64,000 nucleotides of DNA from Dyella humicola (GTDB taxonomy: Bacteria > Pseudomonadota > Gammaproteobacteria > Xanthomonadales > Rhodanobacteraceae). Below the pieces are notes generated by a model. It was not told the DNA's origin. It worked only from the letters and a program-made list of their open reading frames with translations, and did not search any database. This document shows, in pieces, positions 1-10,047 of this stretch (position 1 is its first letter; each line of letters begins with the position of its first letter). Location: contig NZ_JAPDPC010000001.1 of NCBI RefSeq assembly GCF_026283945.1, positions 1,674,001-1,738,000 of the forward strand, written 5' to 3'. The position numbers were made by a program, and so were the translations under genes.

Positions 1-794
1 CGGAACTGATAGCAACCATGCACGGACATGCCTGGAAATAATTCTTCAGCATGCGCATGGATGATCGAGGACAGCAGTACGTAGTTCTCGCCGCCTTCGC
101 TCACGTCCTCAGGCAGGCGAATCAGGCGTGGCAGCACGCGTGGCGCCGGCACGATGGCCAGGCCCGAATCGCGGCCGAATGCATCAGTGCCTTCCAGCTG
201 CACGATGAAGTTGAGGCTCTTGTTGACCAGCAACGGAAACGGATGCGTGGGATCCAGTCCGATCGGTGTGACCAGCGGTGCCACTTCGTGGCGGAAATAG
301 CGCCGCACCCACATCTTTTGTTTGTGCGCCCACTCGTTACGCCGGACGATGCGGATACCGTGGCGTGCCAGCTCGGGCAAGATGCGGTCGTTGAGAATCG
401 CGTACTGCCGCTCGATCTGCTTGTGGGTGATCTCGCTGATCTCGGCCAACGCGCGTCGGGGCGCTATGCCATCGAGGCCGACGATTTCGTGATCGAACGC
501 AATCTGGCTCTTGAGGCCCGCCACGCGGATCTCGAAGAACTCATCCATGTTGCTGGAGAAGATCAGCAGGAACTTGAGACGTTCCAGTATCGGCTTGCTC
601 TCGTCCAGCGCCTGCTCCAACACGCGGATGTTGAATTGAAGCTGCGACAATTCGCGGTTGATATAGAGGCTGGCGTCGTTCAGGTCCGGAGCAGTGGCCG
701 CCGTCGTTGAACCGGCGTCGGCGATGATGACGCGCTCGATCTCAGTAGCTTCGGTTTCGCGGACGGGGTTGGGGCGGACGACATCGGTACTCAT
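1..794 (-). CDS. ppk1: Polyphosphate kinase 1, N-terminal part (runs off the window)
   Basis: Reading leftwards from the ATG at 794 gives 264 residues that continue past base 1. The family enzyme makes inorganic polyphosphate reversibly from ATP. Residues 44-55 read YINRELSQLQFN and residues 80-90 contain SNMDEFFEIR, both hallmarks of the PPK1 N-terminal domain; a stretch VRRYFRHEVAPLVTPIGLDP follows in the head domain. The catalytic histidine domain lies outside the window. A poorly conserved 40-residue leader precedes the first motif, so a later start is possible, but no better one was seen. About 195 bases without a gene separate it from the AraC gene. Identification is firm; only the missing part is unknown. 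Confidence 0.93.
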   Translation of the reverse strand, partial: MSTDVVRPNPVRETEATEIERVIIADAGSTTAATAPDLNDASLYINRELSQLQFNIRVLEQALDESKPILERLKFLLIFSSNMDEFFEIRVAGLKSQIAFDHEIVGLDGIAPRRALAEISEITHKQIERQYAILNDRILPELARHGIRIVRRNEWAHKQKMWVRRYFRHEVAPLVTPIGLDPTHPFPLLVNKSLNFIVQLEGTDAFGRDSGLAIVPAPRVLPRLIRLPEDVSEGGENYVLLSSIIHAHAEELFPGMSVHGCYQF

Positions 795-988
795 CGATTC
801 ACCGTTCAATAGGCGGGCGCACAACTGTCGCGCTATCCGCAAGGGGCCATAGTACGGCGCCGATGACGCCGGGGCCATGGCAGCGCAGGGTGCTTGCGAC
901 GCTGTCGCGTAGCGTACAGATTGCGCATGGCGTTTGACGTGAACATGACAATGCCGATGACGATGTCATGGCGTCGTGACGCGAATAC

Positions 989-1771
989 CTACGCGGCAGG
1001 CGTGGCGAGGTAGCGACTTGGCGCAGCGCCCAGCACGCGCCGGAACGCGGCGGTAAAGGCGCTGGGGTTGCCATAACCGAGATCCACCGCCACGTGGGTG
1101 ATGGACTCGCCGTTGCCTAGCCGGGTCAGTGCCGCCAGCAGGCAGGCTTGCTGGCGCCACGCCGTGAAACTCATCCCGGTCTCCTCGCGGAACGTGCGCG
1201 TGAAGTGGCGACGGCTCATGCCGGCGCGTCGGGCCATATCGTCGATCTTCACTTCGAGCGAGGGCTGGTCGAGCAACTCGCGACATAGTGCGGCCAGCCG
1301 CCTTTCGTGAGGCAATGGGGCGCTGAGCGGGAGCACGGGCATGCGGTGAATCTCGTCCAGCAACAGGGCCATCACCCGGCCATCGCGGCCGTCGAGATCG
1401 TATTCCGCAGGAAGGTCCACGGCCTCCTGCAGCAACTCGTGCAGCAAAGGCGACACGGATACCACCTGGCAGTGCGCCGGCAGTCCGGCCGCCTGCGCCG
1501 CCTCGGCTGTCACATAGGCACTGCGAGTGGATACCGGGCCGCCCATATGCACTTCGTGCGCGACGCCGGGTGGGATCCACAGTGCCCGGCGCGGCGGCAC
1601 CACCCAGCTGCCTTCGCTGGTGATTATCGTCAGCACGCCGGTCGAGGCATACAGCAACTGGCCACGGTGATGGGAATGGGCGGGAAGCACGAAATGCGGC
1701 GGGTACTCGTTGCCGGTGGCAACGACATCGCGTGGCGTGTTCTCGTAGGCATCGGCGCGGGTATTGCGCAC
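989..1771 (-). CDS. AraC-family transcriptional regulator with cupin N-terminus
   Basis: About 260 residues. The N-terminal half is a cupin-like sensor (PAHSHHRGQLLYA, then VVPPRRALWIPPG). The C-terminal half is an AraC double helix-turn-helix (MARRAGMSRRHFTRTFREE and ITHVAVDLGYGNPSAFTAAF). The open frame extends upstream to a GTG at 1867, but the family normally begins close to the ENTPRDVV segment, so I chose the GTG near 1771; the start is uncertain. It is divergent from the MFS exporter at 1899, which leaves a shared promoter region of about 130 bases. It probably controls that exporter, with the inducer unknown. The exporter link is inference from gene order. Confidence 0.85.
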   Translation of the reverse strand: MRNTRADAYENTPRDVVATGNEYPPHFVLPAHSHHRGQLLYASTGVLTIITSEGSWVVPPRRALWIPPGVAHEVHMGGPVSTRSAYVTAEAAQAAGLPAHCQVVSVSPLLHELLQEAVDLPAEYDLDGRDGRVMALLLDEIHRMPVLPLSAPLPHERRLAALCRELLDQPSLEVKIDDMARRAGMSRRHFTRTFREETGMSFTAWRQQACLLAALTRLGNGESITHVAVDLGYGNPSAFTAAFRRVLGAAPSRYLATPAA

Positions 1772-1898
1772 AGTTTGGCCCAAATTCAACAGATATTGAC
1801 CCGCTGACGTAAGCGGGCCGGCTGAGGGCACTTTAAGGTGGCGGACCCGGTGACGCAACCGCGCCACCCATCCCCAGCCTGTCCGTCACTGAGATCCC

Positions 1899-3128
1899 AT
1901 GCAGACCCGCGTCCAAGATATCCCGCTGTCACCGGCCCCCACCGTTCGGGCCGAATCGGGCACGAACTACCGCATCCTTGGCGCAATCAGCTTTTCGCAT
2001 CTGCTCAACGACATGATCCAGTCGCTGATCCTGGCGATTTATCCGATCCTCAAGAGCGGTTTCCAGCTCAGCTTTGCCCAGATCGGCCTGATCACGCTGA
2101 CCTATCAGCTCACCGCTTCGCTGTTGCAGCCGGCGGTAGGCATGATCACTGACCGCAAGGCGATGCCGTATTCGCTGCCGGTAGGCATGGGTTTCACGCT
2201 GGGCGGCCTGCTGCTGCTCGCCACCGCGCCGAGTTTTGCCGTGCTGTTGATCGCCGCTGCGCTGGTGGGCACGGGCTCGTCGGTCTTCCATCCGGAGTCG
2301 TCGCGCGTGGCGCGCATGGCGTCGGGCGGCCAACACGGCCTGGCGCAGTCGCTGTTCCAGGTCGGTGGCAACACCGGCGCGTCTCTGGGACCGCTGCTTG
2401 CTGCGTGGATCATCGTGCCGCATGGGCGCGGCAGCGTAGCGTGGTTCTCGCTGGCAGCCTTGTTGGCCATGGTGGTCTTGCTGCAGGTCGGCCGCTGGTA
2501 TCGCGATCACCCCACGGTGCGCGGCAAGACCAAGGTGCGGCATGCATCGCTGGTATCGCTGACGCGCTCGCAAATGGGCTGGTCGCTATTGATCCTCGGC
2601 CTGCTGATTTTTTCCAAGTACTTTTATCTGGCCAGCATCAGCAGCTACTACACGTTCTATCTGATGCATAAGTTCGGTGTGTCAGTGCAGAACGCGCAGA
2701 CCCACTTGTTCGTGTTCCTGTTCTCGGTGGCCGCGGGCTCCCTGATCGGCGGTCCGATTGGCGACCGCATCGGCCGTAAATGGGTGATCTGGGTGTCGAT
2801 CCTCGGCGTCGCGCCGTTCACCTTGCTGCTACCACATGTGGACCTGTTCTGGACCGGCGTGCTGACCGTGGTGATCGGCCTGATCCTGTCCTCGGCGTTC
2901 TCCGCCATTCTGGTCTACGCGCAGGACCTGTTTCCCGGTCGCGTGGGCATGATCTCGGGCCTGTTCTTCGGCTTCGCGTTCGGTATGGGTGGCATTGGTG
3001 CGGCGGTGTTGGGGCAGGTTGCGGATGCGCGCGGCATCGAGTTTGTCTATGCGCTGTGCGCCTATTTGCCGTTGATCGGCGTGATCACGGTGTTCTTGCC
3101 GAATCTGGAGCGGGGGCGGGCGGGCTGA
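1899..3128 (+). CDS. fsr: MFS exporter, fosmidomycin resistance (Fsr) family
   Basis: A 409-residue inner-membrane protein with about 12 hydrophobic segments, matching the length of E. coli Fsr. Characteristic features are the early NDMIQSLILAIYPILK helix, LTYQLTASLLQPAVGMITDR after the second helix, and SSVFHPESSRVARMASGG in the central region. Family members export fosmidomycin and probably other small toxic compounds by proton antiport. It stands alone on the plus strand, divergent from the AraC regulator that probably controls it. Downstream lies the large inverted repeat element, whose first palindrome could also end transcription. The family is clear; the natural substrate is not known from sequence. 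Confidence 0.88.
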   Translation: MQTRVQDIPLSPAPTVRAESGTNYRILGAISFSHLLNDMIQSLILAIYPILKSGFQLSFAQIGLITLTYQLTASLLQPAVGMITDRKAMPYSLPVGMGFTLGGLLLLATAPSFAVLLIAAALVGTGSSVFHPESSRVARMASGGQHGLAQSLFQVGGNTGASLGPLLAAWIIVPHGRGSVAWFSLAALLAMVVLLQVGRWYRDHPTVRGKTKVRHASLVSLTRSQMGWSLLILGLLIFSKYFYLASISSYYTFYLMHKFGVSVQNAQTHLFVFLFSVAAGSLIGGPIGDRIGRKWVIWVSILGVAPFTLLLPHVDLFWTGVLTVVIGLILSSAFSAILVYAQDLFPGRVGMISGLFFGFAFGMGGIGAAVLGQVADARGIEFVYALCAYLPLIGVITVFLPNLERGRAG

Positions 3129-3150
3129 TCTGCCGTGCCCTCGCTCCTAG

Positions 3151-3812
3151 CTCCTTCTCCCCTTTGGGGAGAAGGCTGGGATGAGGGGTGGGTGCTTGCG
3201 ACACCGCGACAACTGGGCGTGGTGGCCAGGGTGCGCTTACGCAGCGGGCGTTTCGATCGCCTGCCGGCGCTCGAGTCACTTTTCTTTGCTGGCCCAAAGA
3301 AAAGTAACCCAAAGAAATGGCCTCTAGAGCTGGTAGCACTCCGTTGGATAGAAGCGTTGGAAGGTTTTCGCCATCGGATCGTGTGCTACCCAAGGCGCTA
3401 CACAGCGGCTATACCGCAACGCGCCGAGGCGAAGAGGACTTAAAGCAGGTTTGGCCGACGGTCGAAACGTTCGCAGTATCCGGAGGCGCAGATGGTCAGC
3501 TCGCCACCCACGCCTTAAGCCCTCTCCGCCTCGGCGCGTTGCGGTGTAACCGCTGTGTGTCGGCCGTGGGCCGCCACCTATCTGGCTGGCCACGCCCGTC
3601 AGGCTCGCATCCCACGTAATGCTATGAGCTCTTCAGGCCATTTTCTTTGGGTTACTTTTCTTTTGGGCCAGCAAAAGAAAAGTGACCCGGACCGCGGCAG
3701 CGGTTCGGAACGCCCGCTGCGTAAGCGGCAAGCTGGCCATAAGGCTCGATTGTCGCGTCATCGCGAGCACCCGCCCCTCATCCCAACCTTCTCCCCGGCG
3801 GGGAGAAGGAGC
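3151..3812. repeat. Composite intergenic element present twice in inverted orientation
   Basis: The stretch 3129-3890 holds no credible gene. Bases 3151-3443 recur, imperfectly but collinearly, as the reverse complement of 3514-3812, with about 70 bases between. Shared blocks in order are: a 10-bp-arm palindrome CCTTCTCCCC/GGGGAGAAGG (3153-3175 and 3787-3809) with a TGGGATGAGGGG tail, a CGCTTACGCAGCGGGCGTT block, a block rich in CTTTTCTTT/AAAGAAAAG with GCTGGCCCAAA, and a GCAACGCGCCGAGGCG block near the centre. As RNA the pair could fold into a very long hairpin. The palindrome-plus-tail part resembles REP-type repeats and recurs at 46634-46750. Confidence 0.8.
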
Positions 3813-3890
3813 AATGGCGCGAAACAGCCGCCGTCCTACCGGGACTCAACTGACAGCCGCGACCATGCGCGATCCCGGCGAGGATCAGCT

Positions 3891-4937
3891 TCAGCCACCC
3901 ACCACGACGGGCTCCGGCTCCAGGCGCACGCCAAACTTCGCCTGCACCCCTGCGATCACTTGCTGTGCAAGCGCCCACAGCTCCGCCCCGGTGGCACGAC
4001 CGTGATTGACCAGCACCAGCGCGTGCCGGTTGGAAATGCCGGCATCGCCTTCGCGCATGCCCTTGAAGCCGCTGGCTTCGATCAGCCGTGCGGCGGAAAG
4101 CTTCCAGCGACCGTCGCTGCCGACCCAGGCGACGAGTTCCGGATGCTCGCGCTTGAGCGCTTCACCGAGTGACGCATCGACGATAGGGTTCTTGAAGAAG
4201 CTGCCTGCGTTGCCGATGACGGCGGGATCGGGAAGCTTCCTGGTGCGTAGATGCACCACCGCTTCGGCGACATGGAAGGGCGCGGGCTTGTCGATGCCCA
4301 TGCGGGCCAGTTCCTCGCGAATGCCCGCATAGTCCAGGCGCAGCTCGCGCGAGCGGGGCAGGGCGAAGCGCACGGCGGTGACGATATAGCGACCGGGTTG
4401 ATGCTTGAACACCGAGTCGCGATAGGCAAATGCGCAGGCCGCATGGTCGAGGATGGCCACGCGATGTTCCTGCGTGTCCCATGCCTCCACACTTTCGATA
4501 AACTCGGCCACTTCGGTGCCATAGGCGCCGATGTTCTGGATGGGCGCGGCGCCGACCGTGCCAGGGATCAGGATGAGGTTTTCCAGGCCGGCATAACCCT
4601 GGCCCAGGGTCCAGCGGACGAAGTCATCCCAGCGTTCGCCGGCGGCCACGGCAATGCGGGCCACGCCACCATCCTGTTCCACCTGCACGCCGCTGGTAGC
4701 CATGGCCAGCACGGTGCCCTGGAAGTCGCCGGTGAACAGCAGGTTGCTGCCTTCGCCCAGCACCAGCAAGCGGCCGCTGCGTACGACCGGAAAGTCCAGT
4801 AACTCGGGCAGCTTCGATGCATCGCGCACTTCGGCCAGCAGCGCGGCGCGTGCATCGACGCGCAAGGTATTGCGCGTGGCCAGTGTAGCGTGCTCGATCA
4901 GCGTATAGCCGCCCATGTCAACGCGCTCAGCCACCAT
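3891..4937 (-). CDS. murB: UDP-N-acetylenolpyruvoylglucosamine reductase
   Basis: 348 residues, a type I MurB. The cytosolic flavoenzyme uses NADPH to reduce UDP-GlcNAc-enolpyruvate to UDP-MurNAc in peptidoglycan synthesis. Visible signatures are the FAD-binding [24 protein letters not shown], the catalytic serine motif [10 protein letters not shown], and a terminal EPEPVVVG carrying the conserved glutamate. The ATG at 4937 overlaps the last codons of pyrD by 11 bases; a second ATG seven codons on (4916) would remove the overlap and is equally possible. It is the last gene of a leftward run starting at the methyltransferase or earlier, and ends just short of the repeat element. Confidence 0.96.
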   Translation of the reverse strand: MVAERVDMGGYTLIEHATLATRNTLRVDARAALLAEVRDASKLPELLDFPVVRSGRLLVLGEGSNLLFTGDFQGTVLAMATSGVQVEQDGGVARIAVAAGERWDDFVRWTLGQGYAGLENLILIPGTVGAAPIQNIGAYGTEVAEFIESVEAWDTQEHRVAILDHAACAFAYRDSVFKHQPGRYIVTAVRFALPRSRELRLDYAGIREELARMGIDKPAPFHVAEAVVHLRTRKLPDPAVIGNAGSFFKNPIVDASLGEALKREHPELVAWVGSDGRWKLSAARLIEASGFKGMREGDAGISNRHALVLVNHGRATGAELWALAQQVIAGVQAKFGVRLEPEPVVVGG

Positions 4938-5964
4938 GAGTGTCCTCGCGCTGGCGGCGAATTTCGTTGACGCATTCGGCGATCAGTTTCGGGCCGCGAT
5001 AGACCATGCCCGAATAGATTTGCACCAGCGATGCACCGGCATCGATTTTTTCGGCGGCGTCGCTGCCATCGAGGATGCCACCGACGCCGATGATGCCGAT
5101 GCGATCACCCACGCGCTTGCGCATGCCGCGCAGGACAGCGGTGGAGCGGGCGAACAACGGCTTGCCGGAAAGGCCGCCGGTTTCATTGCCGTGCGGATCG
5201 CCGGCCACCGCTGCATGATCGATGGTGGTGTTGGTGCAGATCACGCCGTCCACCCTGGCGGCCAGCAACACTTCGGCAATCGCGTCGAGTTCGGTCTCGC
5301 TCAGGTCCGGCGCGATCTTCAACAGCATGGGCTTGCGCGCACCGCTCTGCGAGCCGAGGCGTTCCTGCGCTTCGCGCAGCGTTTCGATGAATCGACGCAG
5401 CGTGGCCTCTTCCTGCAGGTCGCGCAGGCCCTGGGTGTTGGGCGAGGAAATATTCACCGTCACGTAGCTGGCATGCGCGTAGACGCGCTCCAGGCAGAAC
5501 AGGTAGTCATCGACCGCCGTGTCGTTGGGCGTGTCCTTGTTCTTGCCGATATTGATGCCGAGCACGCCGCGATAGCCCGACTGCTGGACGTTTCTGACCA
5601 GCGCGTCGACGCCCGCATTGTTGAAGCCGAGGCGATTGATCACCGCTTCGTGATGGGGCAGTCGGAACATGCGTGGCTTGTCGTTGCCGGGCTGTGGACG
5701 TGGGGTTGTGGTGCCCACCTCGACGAAGCCGAAACCGAGCGCGCCGAGCGCATCGAGGTGATCGGCATTCTTGTCCAGGCCGGCGGCCAGGCCGACGGGA
5801 TTGGGGAAGCGGATGCCGAAGGCCGCGGTCGGCAATTCGGCCGGCGGCTTCACAAGGTGATGAAGGAAATTGCTGCGCTGGGCTACATCGAGCGCGTAAA
5901 GCGTCGCGCCGTGCGCGGTTTCCGCATCGAGTGCGAACAGCAAGGGGCGAATCAGATCATACAT
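4927..5964 (-). CDS. pyrD: Dihydroorotate dehydrogenase (quinone), class 2
   Basis: 345 residues. It oxidises dihydroorotate to orotate with transfer to membrane quinone, the fourth step of pyrimidine synthesis. The N-terminal amphipathic region ([18 protein letters not shown]) is typical of the membrane-associated class 2 enzymes. Other signatures are [28 protein letters not shown], the catalytic-serine segment [15 protein letters not shown], the ICTNTT segment and the FMN-phosphate region [11 protein letters not shown]. It starts 2 bases after the methyltransferase stop and overlaps murB at its end, so the three are probably one transcript. Confidence 0.96.
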   Translation of the reverse strand: MYDLIRPLLFALDAETAHGATLYALDVAQRSNFLHHLVKPPAELPTAAFGIRFPNPVGLAAGLDKNADHLDALGALGFGFVEVGTTTPRPQPGNDKPRMFRLPHHEAVINRLGFNNAGVDALVRNVQQSGYRGVLGINIGKNKDTPNDTAVDDYLFCLERVYAHASYVTVNISSPNTQGLRDLQEEATLRRFIETLREAQERLGSQSGARKPMLLKIAPDLSETELDAIAEVLLAARVDGVICTNTTIDHAAVAGDPHGNETGGLSGKPLFARSTAVLRGMRKRVGDRIGIIGVGGILDGSDAAEKIDAGASLVQIYSGMVYRGPKLIAECVNEIRRQREDTHGG

Positions 5965-5966
5965 AG

Positions 5967-6743
5967 TCAGGGCACCTTGCCCACGTAGATAACGGTGTCG
6001 TAATCGAAGCTGATATGGCCGTCCTGCGCGCAGCTATCGAACAGCTCTCGCAAGGCGTGCATCATCGGCTCATGGGAGGGGTGACCGGCGCGCGGCGCGT
6101 AGGACGATGACATCAGGCGTCCGCTCAGTGCATCGAAGTCCAGCAACTGGCCATGGTCGAAACGACCCATGCCGAGGTAGCCCGCACCAAACCACGAACG
6201 CATTTGCCGCTCGTCACCGTAACGTTCGGCGACGCTGGTGTAGTCGGTGCCGTATTCCTTCAACAGCGCTTCGTAGCCTTCAAGGAACGGCGTACCGCTG
6301 AGGCGGCGGGAATTCCAGATGATGGCGGCCAGGCCAGCGGGTTTCAGGATGCGCTGGAACTCGCGTCGGGCCGCATCCTGGTCGAACCAGTGGAACGCCT
6401 GCGCCACGATCACCAGATCGATGCTGTCATCATCGAGGCCCGTTGCGGTCGCATGACCATCCACGGCGCGAAAGCGCTCGTTTTCACCCAGCCATTGCTC
6501 GGCCGCCGTGCGCATGACCTCATTCGGTTCCACTGCGATGACACGATAGCCGCCGTCCAGAAAGAGCTTGCTGGAAATGCCGGTCCCGGCGCCTACGTCG
6601 GCCACCAGCCAGTGGGGATTGACCTGATATTCGCGCTGAAGCCATTCCAGCATCGCGACGGGGTAATCCGGACGGTAACGCACGTAGTCGGCGACGCGGT
6701 CGCTGAAGCGTTCGGTGGGTTTGAGGTCGCGCATGGTGTTCAT
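5967..6743 (-). CDS. Class I SAM-dependent methyltransferase
   Basis: 258 residues from the ATG at 6743, which overlaps the stop of the upstream SDR gene by 4 bases (ATGA), so translation is probably coupled. An open frame extends further upstream but lies within the SDR gene. The SAM-binding motif I is [15 protein letters not shown], followed by an acidic EPN end of strand 2, then [13 protein letters not shown], typical of the Methyltransf_11/25 families. The substrate cannot be told; sequence and context give no pointer beyond adjacency to an SDR and pyrD. Cytosolic, with no signal peptide. Confidence 0.85.
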   Translation of the reverse strand: MNTMRDLKPTERFSDRVADYVRYRPDYPVAMLEWLQREYQVNPHWLVADVGAGTGISSKLFLDGGYRVIAVEPNEVMRTAAEQWLGENERFRAVDGHATATGLDDDSIDLVIVAQAFHWFDQDAARREFQRILKPAGLAAIIWNSRRLSGTPFLEGYEALLKEYGTDYTSVAERYGDERQMRSWFGAGYLGMGRFDHGQLLDFDALSGRLMSSSYAPRAGHPSHEPMMHALRELFDSCAQDGHISFDYDTVIYVGKVP

Positions 6744-7513
6744 CCCGACAGCAATTGGCCGCCATCCACGCACAGCGTCTGACCGGTGATCCAGCTGGCG
6801 TAGGGCGAGGCGAGGAACAGGGCCGCGTGGGCGACTTCTTCCGGCTTGCCATAGCGACCGAACGGAATCTTGGCCAGCGTCTGCTGGTAGAGCTCCGGTG
6901 CATCGGTCTTGCGACGATCCCACAAGCCGTCCGCAAACTCGATCGAGCCTGGTGCGATCGCGTTGACGCGAATGCGGTGCTTGGCCAGCGAAAGCGCCTG
7001 CGACGTCGTGTACTGGCTCAATGCGGCTTTTATCGCCGCATACGGCGCGCCGCGCACGGTCGGATGGAAGGCGGCAATCGACGAGGTGTGGAGAATGCTG
7101 GCGTGCGCCGACGCCTTCAGCAACGGCAAGGCCGCGTGCGAGGCGCGTACCGCCGCCATCAGGTCAACCTGGAAGCCGGCCAGCCAGCCATGGTCGTCGT
7201 CAGTGAATCCATAGCCGCTGGCGTTATTCACCAGGACGTCGATGCCGCCGAGCACTTGCGCGGCTTCCTCGATGTACGCGGTGATCGCGGTGGCATCCGC
7301 AAGATCGCAGCTTCGCGTATGCGCGGTGACGCCGTGAGCCGCGATGGCATGGCGCACCTCATCGAGGGCAGCTTCGCCGCGCGCACAGACCGACACCGCA
7401 GCGCCAGCCTCGGCGAAGGCAAGCGCGATGCTGCGGCCAATGCCCTTGCTGCCTCCGGCGACGACAACGCGGTAACCGTGGAAATCGAAGCTGGGACGCA
7501 GGGGGAGAGTCAT
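6740..7513 (-). CDS. Short-chain dehydrogenase/reductase
   Basis: 257 residues from the ATG at 7513; longer upstream frames overlap the small membrane-protein gene and lack conservation. Classical SDR features in order: cofactor loop VVAGGSKGIGRSIA near residue 18, NNASG, the catalytic serine in LHTSSIAAFHP, the YAAIKAAL catalytic Tyr-Lys pair, then NAIAPGSI. The C-terminus [16 protein letters not shown] is the usual SDR end. A typical NAD(P)-dependent oxidoreductase of unknown substrate. Its stop codon overlaps the methyltransferase start, and the two may act together. Confidence 0.88.
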   Translation of the reverse strand: MTLPLRPSFDFHGYRVVVAGGSKGIGRSIALAFAEAGAAVSVCARGEAALDEVRHAIAAHGVTAHTRSCDLADATAITAYIEEAAQVLGGIDVLVNNASGYGFTDDDHGWLAGFQVDLMAAVRASHAALPLLKASAHASILHTSSIAAFHPTVRGAPYAAIKAALSQYTTSQALSLAKHRIRVNAIAPGSIEFADGLWDRRKTDAPELYQQTLAKIPFGRYGKPEEVAHAALFLASPYASWITGQTLCVDGGQLLSG

Positions 7514-7536
7514 CGTGGCAGGTTGGGCTGAGCCGA

Positions 7537-7872
7537 CTAGTGCGTGTGAAGGAAGACTTGCAGCGTTGTGAACGAAAGCAGCAGGAACACCACGCCATAC
7601 AACGTATAGGCCAGCGCCTGGGCTGCCTTGGCCAGGCCGGCGCCGTGCAGGGCTCCCTCGGAAACGCGAATCTTCTTGAGCGCCATGCGAGCACAGACGG
7701 AAGCGATCACTGCACCGGCCAGCGGGAATGCCACGAAGTTCATGAAGTTCAGCGACATGAGCGCCATGCCCATCAACGGCAAAAGCGTCCATGCCAGGAT
7801 GCCGAAGATCAGGCTGACGAGCGCCAGCATGCTGATGGTGGATGCCTCTTCAACCCGTCGTGCCTCGTCCAT
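7537..7872 (-). CDS. Small multi-pass membrane protein, DUF4190-like
   Basis: 111 residues with a good ribosome binding site (GGAG before the ATG at 7872). Three hydrophobic stretches can be seen: about residues 14-36, 42-62 and 84-108, separated by a charged ARMALKKIRVSEGALHGAGLAKA segment. That pattern of a basic loop, a Gly-rich turn and a final helix resembles DUF4190 proteins of unknown function. Located between the ALDH7 gene and the SDR gene on the same strand; may share their transcript. No catalytic residues are evident. Confidence 0.7.
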   Translation of the reverse strand: MDEARRVEEASTISMLALVSLIFGILAWTLLPLMGMALMSLNFMNFVAFPLAGAVIASVCARMALKKIRVSEGALHGAGLAKAAQALAYTLYGVVFLLLSFTTLQVFLHTH

Positions 7873-7964
7873 CGTTACAACTCCTGTCGTCGATGAGGGT
7901 GCGCCTGCGGATATTTTTGAGACGGGCGCACCCCGGACGATACCGGGATGCGCCGTGCCGTGCC

Positions 7965-9500
7965 TTACAGGTCGAACTTGATGCCCTGCGCCAGCGGCAG
8001 CGAGTTGGAGTAGTTGATGGTATTGGTCTGACGGCGCATATAGACCTTCCAGGCGTCCGAGCCCGACTCGCGGCCGCCGCCGGTTTCCTTCTCGCCACCG
8101 AACGCGCCGCCGATTTCCGCACCGGACGTACCGATGTTGACGTTGGCGATGCCGCAGTCCGAGCCGCCCGCCGAAAGGTACTGCTCGGCCGACTTCAGGT
8201 TTTGCGTGAAGATGGCCGAGGACAGGCCCTGCGGCACGCTGTTCTGTAGGTCGATCGCTTCGTCGAGCGTCTTGAACGGGATGACATAAAGAATCGGCGC
8301 AAAGGTTTCCGTCTGCACGACCTCGTCGCTGTTCTTCACGCCGGTGACAATCGTCGGCAACACGAAGTTACCCGGGCGATCGCTGAGCGCGGTCCCGCCG
8401 GTGCGCACCGTACCGCCCGAGGCCTTGGCTTTTTCCACGGCACCGAGGAACGCCTGCACGGCGTCCTTGCTGTTGAGCGGTCCCATCAGGGTGGTGGCCA
8501 GGGTCGGGTCGCCGATCTTGCCTTCGACCTGCTTGTAGGCGGTGATCAGCTTGTCAGTCACGTCACCGACGATCGACTCATGCACGAACAGGCGACGCGT
8601 GCTGGTGCAACGCTGGCCGGCCGTGCCGACGGCGCCGAACACGATGGCCGGAATGGCCAGCTTCAGGTCCGCGCTCTCGTCCAGGATGATGGCGTTGTTA
8701 CCGCCCAACTCCAGCAGCGAACGGCCCATGCGCTTGGCGACGCGCTCGCCGACTTGGCGGCCCACCTTGGTCGAGCCGGTGAAGCTGATCAACGGGATGC
8801 GGTGGTCGTCCACGAAATGCTGCGACAGCTCGGTGCCGGCGTCGTTGAACAGGAAGAAGATGTCCGGGAAGCCGGCTGCATTCAGCGCCTCGTTGCAGAT
8901 CTTCATGGAGGCAATGGCCGAGAGCGGCGTCTTCGGCGACGGCTTCCAGATGCAGATATCGCCGCAGACCGCGGCCAGGAAGGCATTCCAGGCCCACACG
9001 GCGACCGGGAAATTGAACGCGCTGATGATGCCGACCAGGCCGAGCGGCTGGTACTGCTCATACATGCGATGGCCCGGGCGCTCCGAATGCATGGTGTAGC
9101 CGTAGAGCATGCGGCTCTGGCCCACGGCGAAATCGGCGATGTCGATCATCTCCTGCACTTCGCCGTCGCCTTCGGGCTTGATCTTGCCCATTTCGAGCGC
9201 AACCAGCGAACCCAGGGCGTGCTTGTGCTTACGCAGCGCTTCGCCGCACAGGCGCACGGCTTCGCCTCGACGCGGCGCCGGGGTCGTGCGCCAGGTCTTG
9301 AAGGCTTCCTGGGCGCGCTTGACGATGATGTCGTAGTCCGCCGCGCTGGAGGCATACACCGAGGCGATGACTTCGCCCGTGGCTGGATTCACCGGCTGCA
9401 AGGTGCCAGCGTCGGTGGTCTTGGACCATTCGCCCTGGCCGAGATACGTACCCGATTGCGAGCTGCCGAGACCGAGTGCGGTGAGGATTTCGTGGGACAT
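7965..9500 (-). CDS. amaB: Aldehyde dehydrogenase family 7 (piperideine-6-carboxylate / aminoadipate semialdehyde dehydrogenase type)
   Basis: 511 residues, full length for ALDH7. Motifs: [31 protein letters not shown] (NAD binding), the general-base glutamate in [10 protein letters not shown], the catalytic cysteine in [12 protein letters not shown], and [19 protein letters not shown] near the end. The bacterial ALDH7 group oxidises alpha-aminoadipate semialdehyde/piperideine-6-carboxylate in lysine breakdown; that substrate assignment is by family only, as no other lysine-catabolic gene lies nearby. The start has a clear GGAGCT site 6 bases upstream. A TAGAAT element about 50 bases upstream could be the -10 box. 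Confidence 0.88.
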   Translation of the reverse strand: MSHEILTALGLGSSQSGTYLGQGEWSKTTDAGTLQPVNPATGEVIASVYASSAADYDIIVKRAQEAFKTWRTTPAPRRGEAVRLCGEALRKHKHALGSLVALEMGKIKPEGDGEVQEMIDIADFAVGQSRMLYGYTMHSERPGHRMYEQYQPLGLVGIISAFNFPVAVWAWNAFLAAVCGDICIWKPSPKTPLSAIASMKICNEALNAAGFPDIFFLFNDAGTELSQHFVDDHRIPLISFTGSTKVGRQVGERVAKRMGRSLLELGGNNAIILDESADLKLAIPAIVFGAVGTAGQRCTSTRRLFVHESIVGDVTDKLITAYKQVEGKIGDPTLATTLMGPLNSKDAVQAFLGAVEKAKASGGTVRTGGTALSDRPGNFVLPTIVTGVKNSDEVVQTETFAPILYVIPFKTLDEAIDLQNSVPQGLSSAIFTQNLKSAEQYLSAGGSDCGIANVNIGTSGAEIGGAFGGEKETGGGRESGSDAWKVYMRRQTNTINYSNSLPLAQGIKFDL

Positions 9501-10047
9501 GTTTAGCTCCAGACCAAGGCGCTGGGGAAGGGCGCCGGGAATAAAACCGCTATTCTAGCAGGCGGGTCTGCGGGGCGGATCGCAGGGGGGCTGATCCAGC
9601 AAGGGCGCTGTATGGCCAGGGAGCGCATGGCTGAGTACGGCGCAAGGCAACCGGTGCGGTCCCCGTAAGGAAACAATCCGCCCCATTGACGGGCGAATTG
9701 GTCGAACGTCGGTGATCCATGATCAGCGGGCCCCGCTGCGCCGCCTGACTTTCCGGCCACCGGAGCCTGCCAATGGCGCGAATGCCAGCCCTCGACGCCT
9801 GGCCGCCATGGTTTTTCTCCATTTCCGTGCCCGTTCGGATGCGGTCGTCGACCTGGTACCGGGCGCTACTGTGCGCTACGTCACATTATCGCGACCGCAA
9901 GTCATTGCGCCGGCGTGCCCTATCCTGATGGGCTACGATAATGCTGCTTGAAAACAACGCCGGCGCATTCACAGGGGATATCGCCAGCCTGACTGAGCAG
10001 CGCGTGCACGTTGGCGCCGGTAAGCGAGTCCATCACGGGGTGGGGGC
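9501..10047. other. Non-coding stretch between the divergent ALDH7 and MASE1 genes
   Basis: About 550 bases carrying the promoters of two divergent genes. Short frames exist on both strands, but none has a convincing start site or recognisable protein pattern. I saw no strong hairpin or riboswitch consensus. Confidence 0.5.

Noticed and set aside
51-710. 219-codon frame on the plus strand
   Set aside because: It is the antisense shadow of ppk1, whose conserved motifs lie on the minus strand.
3317-3619. Open frames on both strands within the composite inverted repeat (also 3324-3593, minus)
   Set aside because: The two frames resemble each other only because the DNA is an inverted repeat; there is no start site or domain.
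9501-10047. Possible riboswitch in the long gap upstream of the MASE1 gene
   Set aside because: No known aptamer consensus or convincing expression-platform hairpin could be seen.
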